A program made the position numbers and the translations under genes. A stretch of DNA of 64,000 nucleotides from Herbihabitans rhizosphaerae (GTDB taxonomy: Bacteria; Actinomycetota; Actinomycetes; Mycobacteriales; Pseudonocardiaceae), in NCBI RefSeq assembly GCF_004216555.1, contig NZ_SGWQ01000002.1, positions 465,219 to 529,218 on the forward strand. The letters are read 5' to 3'. A model generated the notes under the pieces. It made no database searches. It was not told where the DNA came from and saw only the letters and a list, made by a program, of their open reading frames with translations. Shown piece after piece: positions 8,160 to 17,788 of the stretch; position 1 is the stretch's first letter; every line of letters starts with the position of its first letter.

Positions 8160-8378
8160 ATGGCTGAAACCACCTACGGGGCCACCTACACCGTCACCGG
8201 CATGACCTGCGGGCACTGCGTGAGCGCGGTGACCGAGGAGGTCGGCAAGATCGGCGGTGTGTCCACTGTGGACGTCGACCTGCCTACGGGCGCGGTCACC
8301 GTGACCAGTAGCGCGCCCCTCGCCGACGACGCCGTGCGCGCCGCCGTCGACGAGGCGGGCTACACCCTGGCGAGCTGA
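8160..8378 (+). CDS. copZ: Copper chaperone (CopZ-like heavy-metal-associated domain)
   Basis: A 72-residue single HMA domain with the metal-binding loop GMTCGHC (C17, C20), a ferredoxin-like beta-alpha-beta fold. It carries Cu(I) in the cytoplasm and hands it to the CopA ATPase encoded two genes on. The start ATG at 8160 is preceded by AAGGAGAA (8147-8154). A copy of the 13-bp palindrome lies inside the gene at 8261-8273 and encodes STVD. Confidence 0.93.
   Translation: MAETTYGATYTVTGMTCGHCVSAVTEEVGKIGGVSTVDVDLPTGAVTVTSSAPLADDAVRAAVDEAGYTLAS
8261..8273. repeat. 13-bp palindrome GTCCACTGTGGAC, copy 1 (family description)
   Basis: Exact member of a family GTCCACWGTGGAC, a 6-bp inverted repeat around a central A or T. 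Nine exact copies are seen in this window (8261, 11673, 13229, 15765, 16797, 23292, 39795, 43035, 58341), with one-mismatch relatives at 323, 14542, 15890 and 37045 and a two-mismatch one at 18040. Most lie in coding sequence, often encoding Ser-Thr-Val-Asp on one strand. This copy is inside copZ. Chance expectation for a 13-mer with 12 fixed bases in 64 kb is far below one. Confidence 0.85.
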
Positions 8379-8380
8379 TC

Positions 8381-9352
8381 ATGCGAACCGCGGTGAAGCT
8401 GTCCGCCTTCGGCGCGGCGCTGGCCCTGATCGGAGGAGGCGGCTGGGCCGTCGGGTCCGCCGTCGGGCCGGTCGCCGAGGAACAGCCGGTGGCCGCCGAG
8501 CACGGGCACGGCGGTGTGCCGCCCGCACCCGGTGCGACACCGGCTGCCGAGACGCTGCCCACGGGTCTCGCCTCGACCCGCGGCGGCTACACGTTCACGC
8601 CGGTGCAGACCACGCTGGCGGCCGGCCCGGCGGTCGAGTTCAGCTTCCGGATCACCGGGCCGGACGGGCGACCGGTCACCGCGTTCGACCTCAACCACGA
8701 GAAGCGGATGCACCTCATCGTGGTGCGCCGCGACACCTCCGGCTACCAGCACGTGCACCCGAAGATGGCGCCGGACGGCACCTGGACGGCATGGCTGGAC
8801 CTGCCGCGGGCCGGCAGCTACCGCGCGTTCGCCGACTTCGTGCCCACCGGGGGAGCGCCGGCCACCCTCGGTATGGACCTCGTGGTGCCCGGCGATCTGC
8901 GGCCGGTGAGCTACCCGCAATCCCGGGTCGCCGAGGTGAACGGCTACACCGTGCGACTGGACGGCGATCTGGTGCCGGGTCGGTCTTCCAAAGCGACTCT
9001 GCACGTCAGCAGGGCCGGCGTGCCGGTCACCGACCTGCGGCCGTACCTGGGCGCCTACGGCCACCTGGTGGCGCTGCGCGTCGGCGACCTCGCCTACCTG
9101 CACGTCCACCCGGACGGCGAGCCCGGTGACGGGAAGACGCCGCCCGGCCCCACCGTGGCGTTCGACGTGGAGGTGCCGTCGGCCGGCGAGTACCGCCTGT
9201 TCCTGGAGTTCGAGCACGCCCACCAGGTGCACACGGCCGAATTCACGGTGGCGACAGGCGGAGCGGTGTCCCAGACCACTCCGCCCGCACCCACCCAGCC
9301 GGCGCCGACCCAGGGCGGGCACACTCACGCACCAGGTGAAGGGCACGGCTGA
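8381..9352 (+). CDS. His-rich exported protein of the copper operon
   Basis: A 323-residue protein with one N-terminal hydrophobic segment (residues 7-30, [23 protein letters not shown]) that is either a signal anchor or an uncleaved signal. Two beta-sandwich-like halves follow. They carry paired histidines: [42 protein letters not shown] and a His/Gly/Pro-rich tail [10 protein letters not shown]. No named copper family is certain. The layout recalls proteins found beside CopA in other actinobacteria, annotated only as heavy-metal-binding. An extracytoplasmic copper-binding or buffering role is inferred from context. It is 2 bases after copZ, and its stop overlaps the copA start by one base (TGATG), so its amount is probably tied to CopA. 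Confidence 0.7.
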   Translation: MRTAVKLSAFGAALALIGGGGWAVGSAVGPVAEEQPVAAEHGHGGVPPAPGATPAAETLPTGLASTRGGYTFTPVQTTLAAGPAVEFSFRITGPDGRPVTAFDLNHEKRMHLIVVRRDTSGYQHVHPKMAPDGTWTAWLDLPRAGSYRAFADFVPTGGAPATLGMDLVVPGDLRPVSYPQSRVAEVNGYTVRLDGDLVPGRSSKATLHVSRAGVPVTDLRPYLGAYGHLVALRVGDLAYLHVHPDGEPGDGKTPPGPTVAFDVEVPSAGEYRLFLEFEHAHQVHTAEFTVATGGAVSQTTPPAPTQPAPTQGGHTHAPGEGHG

Positions 9353-11547
9353 TGACCTCCATCGAGCTCGACATCGGCGGGATGACCTGCGCGTCCTGCG
9401 CCATGCGCGTCGAGAAGAAGCTGAACAAGCTGGACGGCGTCACCGCGACGGTGAACTACGCGACCGAGAAGGCGAAGGTCTCCTTCGGCAACCCGGTCAC
9501 GGTCGAGCAGCTCGTCGCGCAGGTCGAGGCGGCCGGCTACGCCGCATCGCCGCCCGCGCGCACCGAGGAGATCGAGCCGAACGATCCGACCCGGTCGCTG
9601 CGGCACCGGCTGATCGGCGCCGCGGTGCTGTCCGTCCCGGTGATCGCGATGTCGATGGTGCCGGCGCTGCAGTTCACCTACTGGCAGTGGATCTCGCTGA
9701 CGCTCGCCGCGCCGGTCGTGGTGTGGGGCGCGTGGCCGTTCCACAAGGCGACCTGGGCGAACCTGCGGCACGGCGCGGCCACCATGGACACGCTGATCAC
9801 GGTCGGCACGCTGGCCGCGTTCCTGTGGTCGCTCTACGCGCTGCTCTGGGGCACGGCCGGCACACCCGGCATGACGCACCCATTCGAGCTGACCGTGGAG
9901 CGCTCGGCCGGCAACGGTAACCTGTACCTCGAGGTCGCCGCCGGTGTCACCACGTTCATCCTGGCCGGCCGGTACTTCGAGGCACGGTCCAAGCGCCGCG
10001 CCGGTGCGGCGTTGCGTGCGCTGCTTTCCTTGGGCGCCAAGGATGTCGCCGTGCTGCGCGACGGCATCGAGCAGCGTGTCCCGGTGGAGCAACTGGTCGT
10101 CGGCGACGAATTCGTGGTACGACCTGGCGAGAAGATCGCCACCGACGGGACCGTGATCGACGGCAGTTCGGCGGTCGACGCCAGCATGCTCACCGGCGAG
10201 TCGGTCCCGGTCGAGGTCGCCACGGGTGACACGGTGGTCGGTGGCACTGTGAACGCGGGCGGGCGGCTCGTGGTGCGCGCGTCCCGGATCGGCGCGGACA
10301 CACAGCTCGCGAAGATGGCCGAACTGGTCGAGCAGGCGCAGACCGGCAAGGCCGAGGTGCAGCGGCTCGCGGACCGGATCTCCGGTGTCTTCGTGCCGAT
10401 CGTGATCGCGCTTTCCGTTGGCACGCTTGGGTTCTGGCTGGGTACCGGTGATTCGACAGCGACCGCGTTCACCGCCGCCGTGGCCGTGCTGATCATCGCC
10501 TGCCCGTGTGCGCTGGGCCTCGCCACCCCGACGGCGCTGCTCGTCGGCACCGGCCGCGGCGCCCAGTTGGGCATCCTGATCAAGGGCCCGGAGATGCTCG
10601 AGTCCACCCGCAAGATCGACACGATCGTGCTGGACAAGACCGGCACGGTCACCACCGGCGTGATGTCGATGGTCGGCGTGCACACCGCCGACGGCGTGGA
10701 GGACGACGAGGCGCTGCGGCTCGCCGGCGCGGTGGAGCACGCGTCCGAGCACCCGATCGCCCGGGCCATCGCCGAGGGCGCCCGGGAGCGGGTGGGCGAC
10801 CTGCCGCCGGTGGATGCCTTCGCGAATGTGGAGGGCCTCGGCGTGCGGGGCACGGTCGACGGCCGCGCGGTGGTCGTCGGGCGGGCCGCGCTGTTCGACG
10901 CGGAGCTGCCCGACGAGCTGGCCGCCAGGAAGGCCGACGCGGAGAAACTGGGCCGCACCGCCGTTCTGGTCGGCTGGGACGACACAGTGCGCGCACTGCT
11001 CGTGGTCGCCGACACCGTCAAGCCGACCTCCGCCGAGGCGATTCGCCGGATGCGCGACCTCGGCCTCACCCCGGTGTTGCTCACCGGCGACAACGAGGCG
11101 GTGGCCCGTGCGGTGGCCGCCGAGGTGGGCATCGACGAGGTGATCGCCGAGGTGCTTCCGGCCGACAAGGTGGACGTGGTGAAGCGCCTGCAGGCCGATG
11201 GCAAGGTCGTCGCGATGGTCGGTGACGGCGTCAACGACGCGGCCGCGCTGGCCACCGCGGACCTCGGCCTGGCCATGGGCACCGGCACCGATGTCGCGAT
11301 CGAGGCGAGCGACCTGACGCTGGTGCGCGGCGATCTGCGCGCGGCGGTCGACGCGATCAGACTCTCGCGCCGCACGCTGCGCACGATCAAGGGCAACCTG
11401 TTCTGGGCGTTCGCCTACAACGTGGCGGCGATCCCGCTGGCCGCTGCCGGCCTGCTGAACCCGATGCTCGCCGGTGCCGCGATGGCGTTCAGCTCCGTGT
11501 TCGTGGTGACGAACAGCTTGCGGCTACGCGGTTTCCGGGCGATCTAG
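9352..11547 (+). CDS. copA: Copper-exporting P-type ATPase CopA
   Basis: A 731-residue P1B-1 ATPase that pumps Cu(I) out of the cytoplasm. In order: one N-terminal HMA domain with GMTCASC (residues 10-16), the first membrane helices, the actuator TGES near residue 281, the transmembrane metal site [10 protein letters not shown] near 384, the phosphorylated aspartate of DKTGT near 428, the HP locus SEHPIA near 467, and [10 protein letters not shown] near 624. The CPC motif and copper-chaperone neighbours support Cu(I) over Zn/Cd. The start ATG overlaps the previous stop by one base. The TAG stop shares the palindromic CTAG with the stop of the convergent SGNH gene. Confidence 0.96.
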   Translation: MTSIELDIGGMTCASCAMRVEKKLNKLDGVTATVNYATEKAKVSFGNPVTVEQLVAQVEAAGYAASPPARTEEIEPNDPTRSLRHRLIGAAVLSVPVIAMSMVPALQFTYWQWISLTLAAPVVVWGAWPFHKATWANLRHGAATMDTLITVGTLAAFLWSLYALLWGTAGTPGMTHPFELTVERSAGNGNLYLEVAAGVTTFILAGRYFEARSKRRAGAALRALLSLGAKDVAVLRDGIEQRVPVEQLVVGDEFVVRPGEKIATDGTVIDGSSAVDASMLTGESVPVEVATGDTVVGGTVNAGGRLVVRASRIGADTQLAKMAELVEQAQTGKAEVQRLADRISGVFVPIVIALSVGTLGFWLGTGDSTATAFTAAVAVLIIACPCALGLATPTALLVGTGRGAQLGILIKGPEMLESTRKIDTIVLDKTGTVTTGVMSMVGVHTADGVEDDEALRLAGAVEHASEHPIARAIAEGARERVGDLPPVDAFANVEGLGVRGTVDGRAVVVGRAALFDAELPDELAARKADAEKLGRTAVLVGWDDTVRALLVVADTVKPTSAEAIRRMRDLGLTPVLLTGDNEAVARAVAAEVGIDEVIAEVLPADKVDVVKRLQADGKVVAMVGDGVNDAAALATADLGLAMGTGTDVAIEASDLTLVRGDLRAAVDAIRLSRRTLRTIKGNLFWAFAYNVAAIPLAAAGLLNPMLAGAAMAFSSVFVVTNSLRLRGFRAI

Positions 11548-12374
11548 CGGGCTCCGGCGATCACCTTCGCGGCGTTCGCCATCCCGGCGGCGTTCGGGTG
11601 CAACGGCGCTGCCGGGTTGCCTGGGAGCAGCGGCTCGTAGAACCGCTTGTTCGGCGGCGCGCACACCGTGTGGTCCACAGTGGACGGTTCGAGGTCGACG
11701 AAGGTGACTCCGGCGCTCGTGGCGACTGCCTCCAGCGCGTCGTTCATCTTGCTGATCGACGCCTGGATGTAGTCGGAATCCCGCGCCCACATCGGGATCT
11801 GCGTCGGGCAGCCGCCCTTGGGCAGGTAGGTGCCGTAGCCGACGATGTAGATCTCCGCGTTCGGCGCGTTGCGCTTGGCCTCGGCGAACGCGTTCGTCCA
11901 CACCGGACGGAGGCTCTCGATCTTCTCGGCGAGCTGATCGCGACCGCCCGAGGTCATGCGGTCCGCGCAGGAGAACCCGATCGGCTCGGGGAACAGGTTG
12001 AGGCAACCGAGCGCGGCCTGCACCAGGCCAACGTCGTTGCCGCCGATCGTGATCGTGACGATGTCGGTGTTCTGGTTCAGCACGTTGTACTGCTTGGCCA
12101 GATCAGGCGTGACCGCACCGCTGCACGACACGTCGGTGAGCGTCGCACCGAGCGACTCGGCCAGCACGTGCGGGTAGTTGGCCAGCGAGCGCGCGCAGAA
12201 CGGGTCGCTCCAGTCGATCGGCGGGACCAGCGGGCCGGCCGCGGCCGAGTCGCCGAGCGCGGCGTATCGGGCGGGTTCGGCCGACGCGTTGTCGGCGAAC
12301 GCCTGCGCGGTGATCACCCCGGTGGCGAGCACGGCCGCCGCCAGTCCGCTTGCCCAACGTCGTGCTCGCCGCAT
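11544..12374 (-). CDS. Secreted SGNH/GDSL-family hydrolase
   Basis: A 276-residue exported esterase-type protein. A Sec signal peptide covers about residues 1-32 ([21 protein letters not shown], cleavage after AEP possible). The four SGNH blocks are readable: GDSAAAG with the nucleophilic serine, the glycine near DVSCSGA, GGNDVG with the oxyanion asparagine, and LHPN with the catalytic histidine. Paired cysteines (FCARS, SCADR, GGCPT, VCAPP) suggest disulfides, as in the Streptomyces scabies esterase/phospholipase group. The natural ester substrate is unknown. It is convergent with copA and overlaps it by the four bases CTAG. Confidence 0.9.
   Translation of the reverse strand: MRRARRWASGLAAAVLATGVITAQAFADNASAEPARYAALGDSAAAGPLVPPIDWSDPFCARSLANYPHVLAESLGATLTDVSCSGAVTPDLAKQYNVLNQNTDIVTITIGGNDVGLVQAALGCLNLFPEPIGFSCADRMTSGGRDQLAEKIESLRPVWTNAFAEAKRNAPNAEIYIVGYGTYLPKGGCPTQIPMWARDSDYIQASISKMNDALEAVATSAGVTFVDLEPSTVDHTVCAPPNKRFYEPLLPGNPAAPLHPNAAGMANAAKVIAGAR
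11673..11685. repeat. 13-bp palindrome GTCCACAGTGGAC, copy 2
   Basis: Exact copy inside the SGNH hydrolase gene, encoding STVD on the gene strand. Confidence 0.85.
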
Positions 12375-12548
12375 CGTGCCGCTCCTCGTGGTCGCCGTTG
12401 CCGAATTCCTTTCATCATGGCGGGTGAGACCGGCGTCACGGCTGGGACAGATTCCAGAGTCGTCTTACCCGGGTTGTGACGGGTTCCAGTACGTATGGCC
12501 GTTCGTCACAAGAACGGGTATGAATCCGGACATGCGGCGGAGCGACTT

Positions 12549-13766
12549 GTGACCGGTTCCAGGAAGGCTGGCATCTCGGCGGAGGCATACCAGCGGCTGA
12601 TCGCCAACCTGCCCACGCTCACCGGCGCGGTGGTGCGCCGGCTGGCCGGCGGTTTGCCGTTCTACCGCGAGCTGCCGCCCGAGGAACTGGCCGGCGACAT
12701 CGTGCGCGCCACCGAGATGAACATCCGGCTGTTCGCCCGGACCGTGTTCGAAGGACGGCTGCCGGACGACCGGGAACTCGTGGAGCTGCGCACCTCGGCG
12801 GCACTGCGGGCCGACGAAGGTGTGCCGCTGGACATCGTGATCGCCGCCTACCATCTTGGTGCGCGGGTGGTGTGGGACGAGGTGCTACGCGAGCGCGACG
12901 ACGCCGAGTTCCTCAGGACCATGCACGACCTGGTGATGCGGTACCTCGAGGTGGTCGTGCCGGTGGTGGCCGCCGGGTACACCGAGGCGCAGTGGACCGC
13001 GCCGGGCGAGGAGCGGTTCCTGCTCGCCGCGCTGCTGGGCAGAGGCGAGGCGGCCGCGTTGCCGGCGCCGGCCGGTGCGCAGCTCGCGCGGAGCTACGTC
13101 GTGCTGTCGCTGCGGGTCGGGCGCAACTCCGACGAGGCCGACGCCGCGGTGAACACGCACATCGCCGCGCGCAGGAAGGTGCGCCGGCTGCTCGCCGAGG
13201 CGGAGATGTTCGCCAAGAGCCCGGTTCTGTCCACTGTGGACGATCGCGGCGGGCTCCTGCTCCTGCCGCACGACACCGCGGTGGAGCGGCTCGGCGCGGA
13301 CGACTGGCGGCGGCTGGCCACGCTGGTCGAGAAGATGTCCTCGGCGGCGGGTGCTGAGGTCGTGGCGGCCGCCGCCGTCGCGGTGCCCAACGACGTGGCC
13401 AGCGCCGCCGATCTGGCCAGGGAAGTGCTCGAACTCGTTGTGGTACTGGAGAAACCGGCCGGCCTGTACCGGCTGGCCGACGTGCTGCTGGAGTACCAGC
13501 TCACCCGCCCGGGGCCGGCCCGCGACGAACTGGCCACCGTGCTGGCGCCGCTGGCCGACCGGCCGGACCTGCTGGACACGCTGCGGGTGTACCTGGGCTC
13601 GGCCGGCAACCGGCGCAAGGCCGCCAGCGAGCTGCACGTGCACCCGAACACGGTGGACTACCGGCTCGCCCGGATCGCCGAACTCACCGGCCTGGATCCG
13701 TCGGACAACGCCGAGGCGCCCCGGCTCGCCGCCGCCTACGCCGTCCGTGCGGTCACGAAGGCTTGA
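12549..13766 (+). CDS. PucR/CdaR-type transcriptional regulator
   Basis: A regulator of about 405 residues. An N-terminal helical RsbR-like sensor region (YQRLIANLPTLTGAVVRRLAGG through ~150) is followed by a GGDEF-like middle domain and a C-terminal PucR helix-turn-helix (YLGSAGNRRKAASELHVHPNTVDYRLARI). I prefer GTG at 12549 because GGAG (12539-12542) lies six bases upstream; an in-frame ATG at 12495 would add 18 residues with no ribosome site. No target is obvious. It stands between a secreted esterase and the convergent acyl-CoA ligase, whose end it overlaps by 14 bases. Confidence 0.85.
   Translation: MTGSRKAGISAEAYQRLIANLPTLTGAVVRRLAGGLPFYRELPPEELAGDIVRATEMNIRLFARTVFEGRLPDDRELVELRTSAALRADEGVPLDIVIAAYHLGARVVWDEVLRERDDAEFLRTMHDLVMRYLEVVVPVVAAGYTEAQWTAPGEERFLLAALLGRGEAAALPAPAGAQLARSYVVLSLRVGRNSDEADAAVNTHIAARRKVRRLLAEAEMFAKSPVLSTVDDRGGLLLLPHDTAVERLGADDWRRLATLVEKMSSAAGAEVVAAAAVAVPNDVASAADLAREVLELVVVLEKPAGLYRLADVLLEYQLTRPGPARDELATVLAPLADRPDLLDTLRVYLGSAGNRRKAASELHVHPNTVDYRLARIAELTGLDPSDNAEAPRLAAAYAVRAVTKA
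13229..13241. repeat. 13-bp palindrome GTCCACTGTGGAC, copy 3
   Basis: Exact copy inside the PucR-type regulator gene, encoding STVD. Confidence 0.85.
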
Positions 13767-15378
13767 ACGGCCGCTCGGCCAGCGCGCGCTTGAGCACCTT
13801 GCCGGTCGGATTGCGCGGCAGCTCGTCCAGGAACACGACGTCCCTCGGCACCTTGTAGCGCGCGAGGTTCGCCCGCACGTGCTCGCGGACGTCCTCCTCG
13901 GTGAGCGTGGCGCCGTCGCGGACCACCACGAAGGCGCGCAGTCGCTGGCCGAACTTCTCGTCCGGCACGCCGATCGCGGCGGCCTCGATGATCGACTCGT
14001 GCGTGGCGAGCAACTCCTCCACCTCGCCCGGGAACAGGTTCTCCCCGCCGGAGATGATCATGTCGTCGTCCCGGCCGTCCACGAAAAGCCGGCCGTTCGC
14101 GTCGATGTGGCCGACGTCGCCGGTGGACATCAGGCCGTCGATGATCTCCTTGTGCTGGCCGCCGGTGTACCCCTCGAACTGCACGGTGTTGCCGACGAAG
14201 ATCCGCCCGGTGCGGCCGGGTGGCACCTCGCGGCCGTTCTCGTCGAGGATACGGATCACGGCGCCGCGGACCGGCGTGCCGACACAGCCCGGCTCCACGC
14301 GCAGGTCGTCCGGCGTGGCCATCGTGGCGTAGGCGACCTCGGTGGAGCCGTAGAGGTTGTAGACCACCGGTCCGAACGCCGCCGTCGTGCGCCGGCACAG
14401 ATCCGCGCCGAGCTGCGAGCCGGCCACGAAGATGATCCGCAGGGCCAGTTTCCGTTGCAGCGCGGCGGAGTCCAGCTCCAGCAGCCGTTGCAGCATCACC
14501 GGAACGACGATCATCGCGGTGGCGCCGTGCTTCTCCAGGCTGTCCATTGTGGACAGTGGATCGAACCGGCGGCGGACCACCAGCGTCGAACCCAGCGCCA
14601 CGCCGAACAGCATGTGCGCGAACCCGAGCGTGTGGAACATCGGCGCGCAGCACTCGGTGACCTCGCCGGACCGGAACGGCACCTTGGACAGGATGGCGCC
14701 GAGTGGCGCGAGCGACCGCGGTTCCGGGCGGGGCGCGCCCTTCGGCGTGCCGGTGGTGCCGCTGGTCAGCAGGATGATCTTGGGGATCACGCCCGGCTTG
14801 GGCGGCGGCGTGCTCGGGTTCGCGGCGGCCAGGGCCTCCAGCGTGTCCGTGCCAGGGGAGTCGGTCCAGGCGAGGAACCGTCCGCGCGGCGGGTCGATCC
14901 CGGTCAGCAGCTCGGTGTACTCCTCGTCGTGCACGAGCAGGTGAGTGCCCTCGCGCTGGGCGACCTCGCGGATCTGCGGTCCGGCGAACTCGGTGTTCAG
15001 TAGCACGATCCGGGCGCCGCACTTGGCCGCCGCGAACGTGGCGACCAGGAAGCCGCGGTGGTTGCGGACCAGGATCGCGATGCCTTCACCGGGCCGGAAA
15101 CCCTTGGCGCGCCAGGCATGCGCCACCGCGTTGGAGTGCGCCTCCAACTCGCCGAAGGTGAACGTGCCCCGTTCGTCGAGCACCGCGGCACGGTCCGGGT
15201 GCCGGCCGGCGGCGAGTTGGGGGAGTGCGCCGAGCATGCCGAACCGCAGATACGAGCGGGCCAGCCGAGCCAGCCGCCACGGCGGGTCGGCACGCAGCAC
15301 ACCGCTGCGCGCGGCCAGCCCGACGTAGACCAGCTCGTCGGCGATTCGACGCCCCAGCGCGGTCGGCTTACCCGTCAT
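13753..15378 (-). CDS. Acyl-CoA ligase (AMP-forming, fatty-acid type)
   Basis: A 541-residue member of the ANL adenylate-forming superfamily, activating a carboxylic acid to its CoA thioester with ATP. Motifs: the P-loop LLTSGTTGTPKGAPR near residue 210, YGSTE in the A5 region, STGDVGHID (A7), the hinge VDGRDDDMIISGGENLFP (A8), and the catalytic lysine in RNPTGKVLKR near the C-terminus. The start ATG overlaps the aldehyde dehydrogenase stop by four bases (ATGA), so it is the last gene of the operon (monooxygenase remnant, SDR, ALDH, ligase). There it would activate the acid made by the dehydrogenase for beta-oxidation. Confidence 0.92.
   Translation of the reverse strand: MTGKPTALGRRIADELVYVGLAARSGVLRADPPWRLARLARSYLRFGMLGALPQLAAGRHPDRAAVLDERGTFTFGELEAHSNAVAHAWRAKGFRPGEGIAILVRNHRGFLVATFAAAKCGARIVLLNTEFAGPQIREVAQREGTHLLVHDEEYTELLTGIDPPRGRFLAWTDSPGTDTLEALAAANPSTPPPKPGVIPKIILLTSGTTGTPKGAPRPEPRSLAPLGAILSKVPFRSGEVTECCAPMFHTLGFAHMLFGVALGSTLVVRRRFDPLSTMDSLEKHGATAMIVVPVMLQRLLELDSAALQRKLALRIIFVAGSQLGADLCRRTTAAFGPVVYNLYGSTEVAYATMATPDDLRVEPGCVGTPVRGAVIRILDENGREVPPGRTGRIFVGNTVQFEGYTGGQHKEIIDGLMSTGDVGHIDANGRLFVDGRDDDMIISGGENLFPGEVEELLATHESIIEAAAIGVPDEKFGQRLRAFVVVRDGATLTEEDVREHVRANLARYKVPRDVVFLDELPRNPTGKVLKRALAERPFKPS
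14542..14554. repeat. Variant palindrome GTCCATTGTGGAC
   Basis: One mismatch from the 13-bp family; inside the acyl-CoA ligase gene. Confidence 0.5.
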
Positions 15379-16904
15379 ACCGGCCTCCGTCCCAGTCCGA
15401 GCCGCCGCCGCACATCGCGCGCGCCGAGCAGGCGGAACATGGTGCTCACGATGCGGCCCTTGGTCTTCGAGTACGGGAACCAGGCCAGCGCCGCGATCAG
15501 CGACAGCTCGACCCGCGGCTCGACCACCGTCTGCGTCCGGCAGAACTTGCGGATGCCGGCCGCGCCGCCGAGCCGCCCGCCGATGCCGGAGGATTTCCAG
15601 CCGGCCTGTGGCACCGGGTAGCAGGCCAGGTGCGCGGACGCGTCGTTCACGTCGACCGTGCCGGCCTCCAGGCGTCGGGCGATCTCCCTGCCGCGCGCCT
15701 TGTCGGTGGTCCACACGCTGGCCGACAGCCCGTACGGCGTGTCGTTCGCCAGCCGCACCGCTTCGTCCACAGTGGACACGCGCATCACCGGCAGCACCGG
15801 TCCGAACGTCTCCTCGCGCATGATGTCCATGGTGTGGTCGACATTGGTGAGTACGGTCGGCTGGAACGCCGTCCCGCCGGCCGAGGACCCTCCACAGTGG
15901 ACGGTCGCGCCCTTGGCCACCGCGTCGGCCACGTGCCGGGCCACGATCGCGTGCTGCGCCTCGGTGGCCAGTGGTCCGACGTCGGTGTCGTAACCGCCGG
16001 CGGAGTTCTGCCTCAGCCCGCGCACGGTCGCCACCAGATGCCGGACGAACTCGTCGTGCACCGCGTCCTCGACGTAGATCCGCTCCACCGAGGTGCACAT
16101 CTGGCCCGCGTTGGACAGCCCGCCGAACGCGATCCCGGCGGCGGTCTGCTCCAGATCGGCGTCGGCCAGCACGATCGCCGGGTCCTTGCCGCCCAACTCC
16201 AGCCCGTACGGGATCAGCCGGGCGGCGGCCTGCTGCGCCACGATCTTGCCGGTCCGGGTGGAGCCGGTGAACTGCACGTAGTCCACCGTGTCCACGAGCG
16301 CCTTGCCGGTCTCGGCGAGCCCGGTGACACAGGCGAACACCGGAGGTGCGCCGATGTCGGCCCAGCCGTCGGCCGCCGCGCGCACCGCGAGCGGGGTCTG
16401 CTCGGACGGCTTGACGATCACCGCCGCGCCGGCGATCAGCGCGGGTACGGAGTCGAACAGGGTCAGCGCGAGCGGGAAGTTCCACGGTGTGATCACGCCG
16501 ACCACCGGATACGGCCGCTGTTCCACGGAGAGCTGCTTCACCGCGGTGAACAGGTTGTGCGGCCACGGCCGCTCGACGGCGAGGTACCGGGGCGCGCGCT
16601 CGGCGTAGTAGTTGATCAGGTCGATGGACAGGCCGACCTCGAGATTCGCCTCGGCGAGCGGCTTTCCGGTCTCCGCGCGCAGCAGGTCGGTAAGCCGGTC
16701 GGCGTTGTCCAGCAGCCAGTCGCGGTACTTCCCGATCCAGCGGATCCGCTCGTCGAGCCCGGCCGCCTCCCAGCCGCGCTGCGCCGCCCGCAGATCGTCC
16801 ACTGTGGACATGACGTCCGCCGCCGCGTGTTCGGTGACCACGCCGAGCGGCGCACCGTCGGCCGGCGAGTGGACGACCACGCTGCCCTCAGTCGCCGCGG
16901 TCAT
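15375..16904 (-). CDS. Aldehyde dehydrogenase (NAD(P)-dependent)
   Basis: A 509-residue ALDH-superfamily enzyme oxidising an aldehyde to its acid. The Rossmann/active-site landmarks are VITPWNFPLALTLF, KPSEQTPL, FTGSTRTGK, the general-base glutamate in GLELGGKDP, and the catalytic cysteine C270 in NAGQMCTSVERIYV. It closes with EETFGPVLPVM. A C-terminal extension of about 45 residues (WFPYSKTKGRIVSTMFRLL) is longer than the family minimum and is seen in succinate-semialdehyde-type relatives. Both ends overlap their operon neighbours by four bases. Two exact copies of the 13-bp palindrome lie in the gene. Confidence 0.93.
   Translation of the reverse strand: MTAATEGSVVVHSPADGAPLGVVTEHAAADVMSTVDDLRAAQRGWEAAGLDERIRWIGKYRDWLLDNADRLTDLLRAETGKPLAEANLEVGLSIDLINYYAERAPRYLAVERPWPHNLFTAVKQLSVEQRPYPVVGVITPWNFPLALTLFDSVPALIAGAAVIVKPSEQTPLAVRAAADGWADIGAPPVFACVTGLAETGKALVDTVDYVQFTGSTRTGKIVAQQAAARLIPYGLELGGKDPAIVLADADLEQTAAGIAFGGLSNAGQMCTSVERIYVEDAVHDEFVRHLVATVRGLRQNSAGGYDTDVGPLATEAQHAIVARHVADAVAKGATVHCGGSSAGGTAFQPTVLTNVDHTMDIMREETFGPVLPVMRVSTVDEAVRLANDTPYGLSASVWTTDKARGREIARRLEAGTVDVNDASAHLACYPVPQAGWKSSGIGGRLGGAAGIRKFCRTQTVVEPRVELSLIAALAWFPYSKTKGRIVSTMFRLLGARDVRRRLGLGRRPV
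15765..15777. repeat. 13-bp palindrome GTCCACAGTGGAC, copy 4
   Basis: Exact copy inside the aldehyde dehydrogenase gene (encodes STVD of RVSTVDEAV). A one-mismatch relative, CTCCACAGTGGAC, is at 15890-15902 in the same gene. Confidence 0.85.
16797..16809. repeat. 13-bp palindrome GTCCACTGTGGAC, copy 5
   Basis: Exact copy near the 5' end of the aldehyde dehydrogenase gene (encodes STVD of MSTVDDLRA). Confidence 0.85.
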
Positions 16905-17788
16905 TTCCGCCCCCGCTTGCGGGTGGAGGCCAGGTCGAGCTGCTCGGTGCGATCGCGGTACGCGCCGCGCACGGACTCGTCGGTGTCCAGCGTGACGTGC
17001 TGCATGCCGAGCAGCTTGGAGATTCGGTTGCGCAGGTTCTCCGGCATGAAGGTCATCGCCTTGAGCGCGGCGCCACCGGAGCGCGGCACGAATCGCTGCC
17101 CGCCGCGTTCTCGCCACACCTCGTCCACGATCGCGTTGGCCACGTCCTCCGGCTGCACGTATCCGATCTTGCGCACCAGCCAGGGCGGGGTGATGCCGGC
17201 GATCAGTTCGGTGTTCACGAAACCGGGGCAGATCGTGGTCACCTTCACGCCGTCCTCGGCCAGCTCCTGATGCAGCGCCGAACCCAGCCCCACCACGGCG
17301 TGCTTGGTGGCGCAATAGGTCGCCACTCCGGGTGCGGCCGCGACACCGGCCACCGAGGCGATGTTCACCAGGTGCCCGCCGCCGTCGGCGACGAACCGCC
17401 GGCCGCCGAGCCGGGAGCCGAGCACCACGCCGCGCAGGTTGATGTCGAGCTGGCGGTCGTCGACGCCCTGGTCAGTGTCCAGGAACCGGCCGGTCGGCAT
17501 GATGCCGGCGTTGTTCACCAGAACGTCGAGCCCACCGAGCTCGGCGTGCGCACTGTCCAGGAACGCCGAGAAGGACGCGGTGTCGGTGACGTCCAACTCG
17601 AACGCGGCCACCGTCGCACCGGGCCGCGCGTTGGCCATGCCGGTCGCCGACTTGGCCGCCAGCTCCGCGTCGATGTCGCCGATCGCCACCCGCGCGCCGG
17701 CGGCGATGAACGCCTCCGCGGTCGCCGCGCCGATGCCGCGCGCGCCGCCGGTGATCGCCACACGCTTGCCGTTCAGTTTGGTGCTCAT
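16901..17788 (-). CDS. Short-chain dehydrogenase/reductase
   Basis: A 295-residue classical SDR. The NAD(P)-binding GGARGIG loop is at residues 14-20, NNAG follows near 90, and the catalytic Tyr and Lys are in ATYCATKHAV. The C-terminal 45 residues (AMTFMPENLRNRISKLLGMQHVT) extend past the fold, as in SDRs found with flavin monooxygenases. It probably oxidises an alcohol to the ketone that a Baeyer-Villiger enzyme would attack, or acts after lactone opening. Both ends overlap neighbours by four bases. The upstream partner, the monooxygenase, is broken. Confidence 0.9.
   Translation of the reverse strand: MSTKLNGKRVAITGGARGIGAATAEAFIAAGARVAIGDIDAELAAKSATGMANARPGATVAAFELDVTDTASFSAFLDSAHAELGGLDVLVNNAGIMPTGRFLDTDQGVDDRQLDINLRGVVLGSRLGGRRFVADGGGHLVNIASVAGVAAAPGVATYCATKHAVVGLGSALHQELAEDGVKVTTICPGFVNTELIAGITPPWLVRKIGYVQPEDVANAIVDEVWRERGGQRFVPRSGGAALKAMTFMPENLRNRISKLLGMQHVTLDTDESVRGAYRDRTEQLDLASTRKRGRK

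Noticed and set aside
13753-16566. One 937-codon reverse frame spanning acyl-CoA ligase and part of the aldehyde dehydrogenase
   Set aside because: Its first part is the wrong frame of the dehydrogenase gene. The ligase starts at ATG 15378, overlapping the dehydrogenase stop, with family-like N-terminus.
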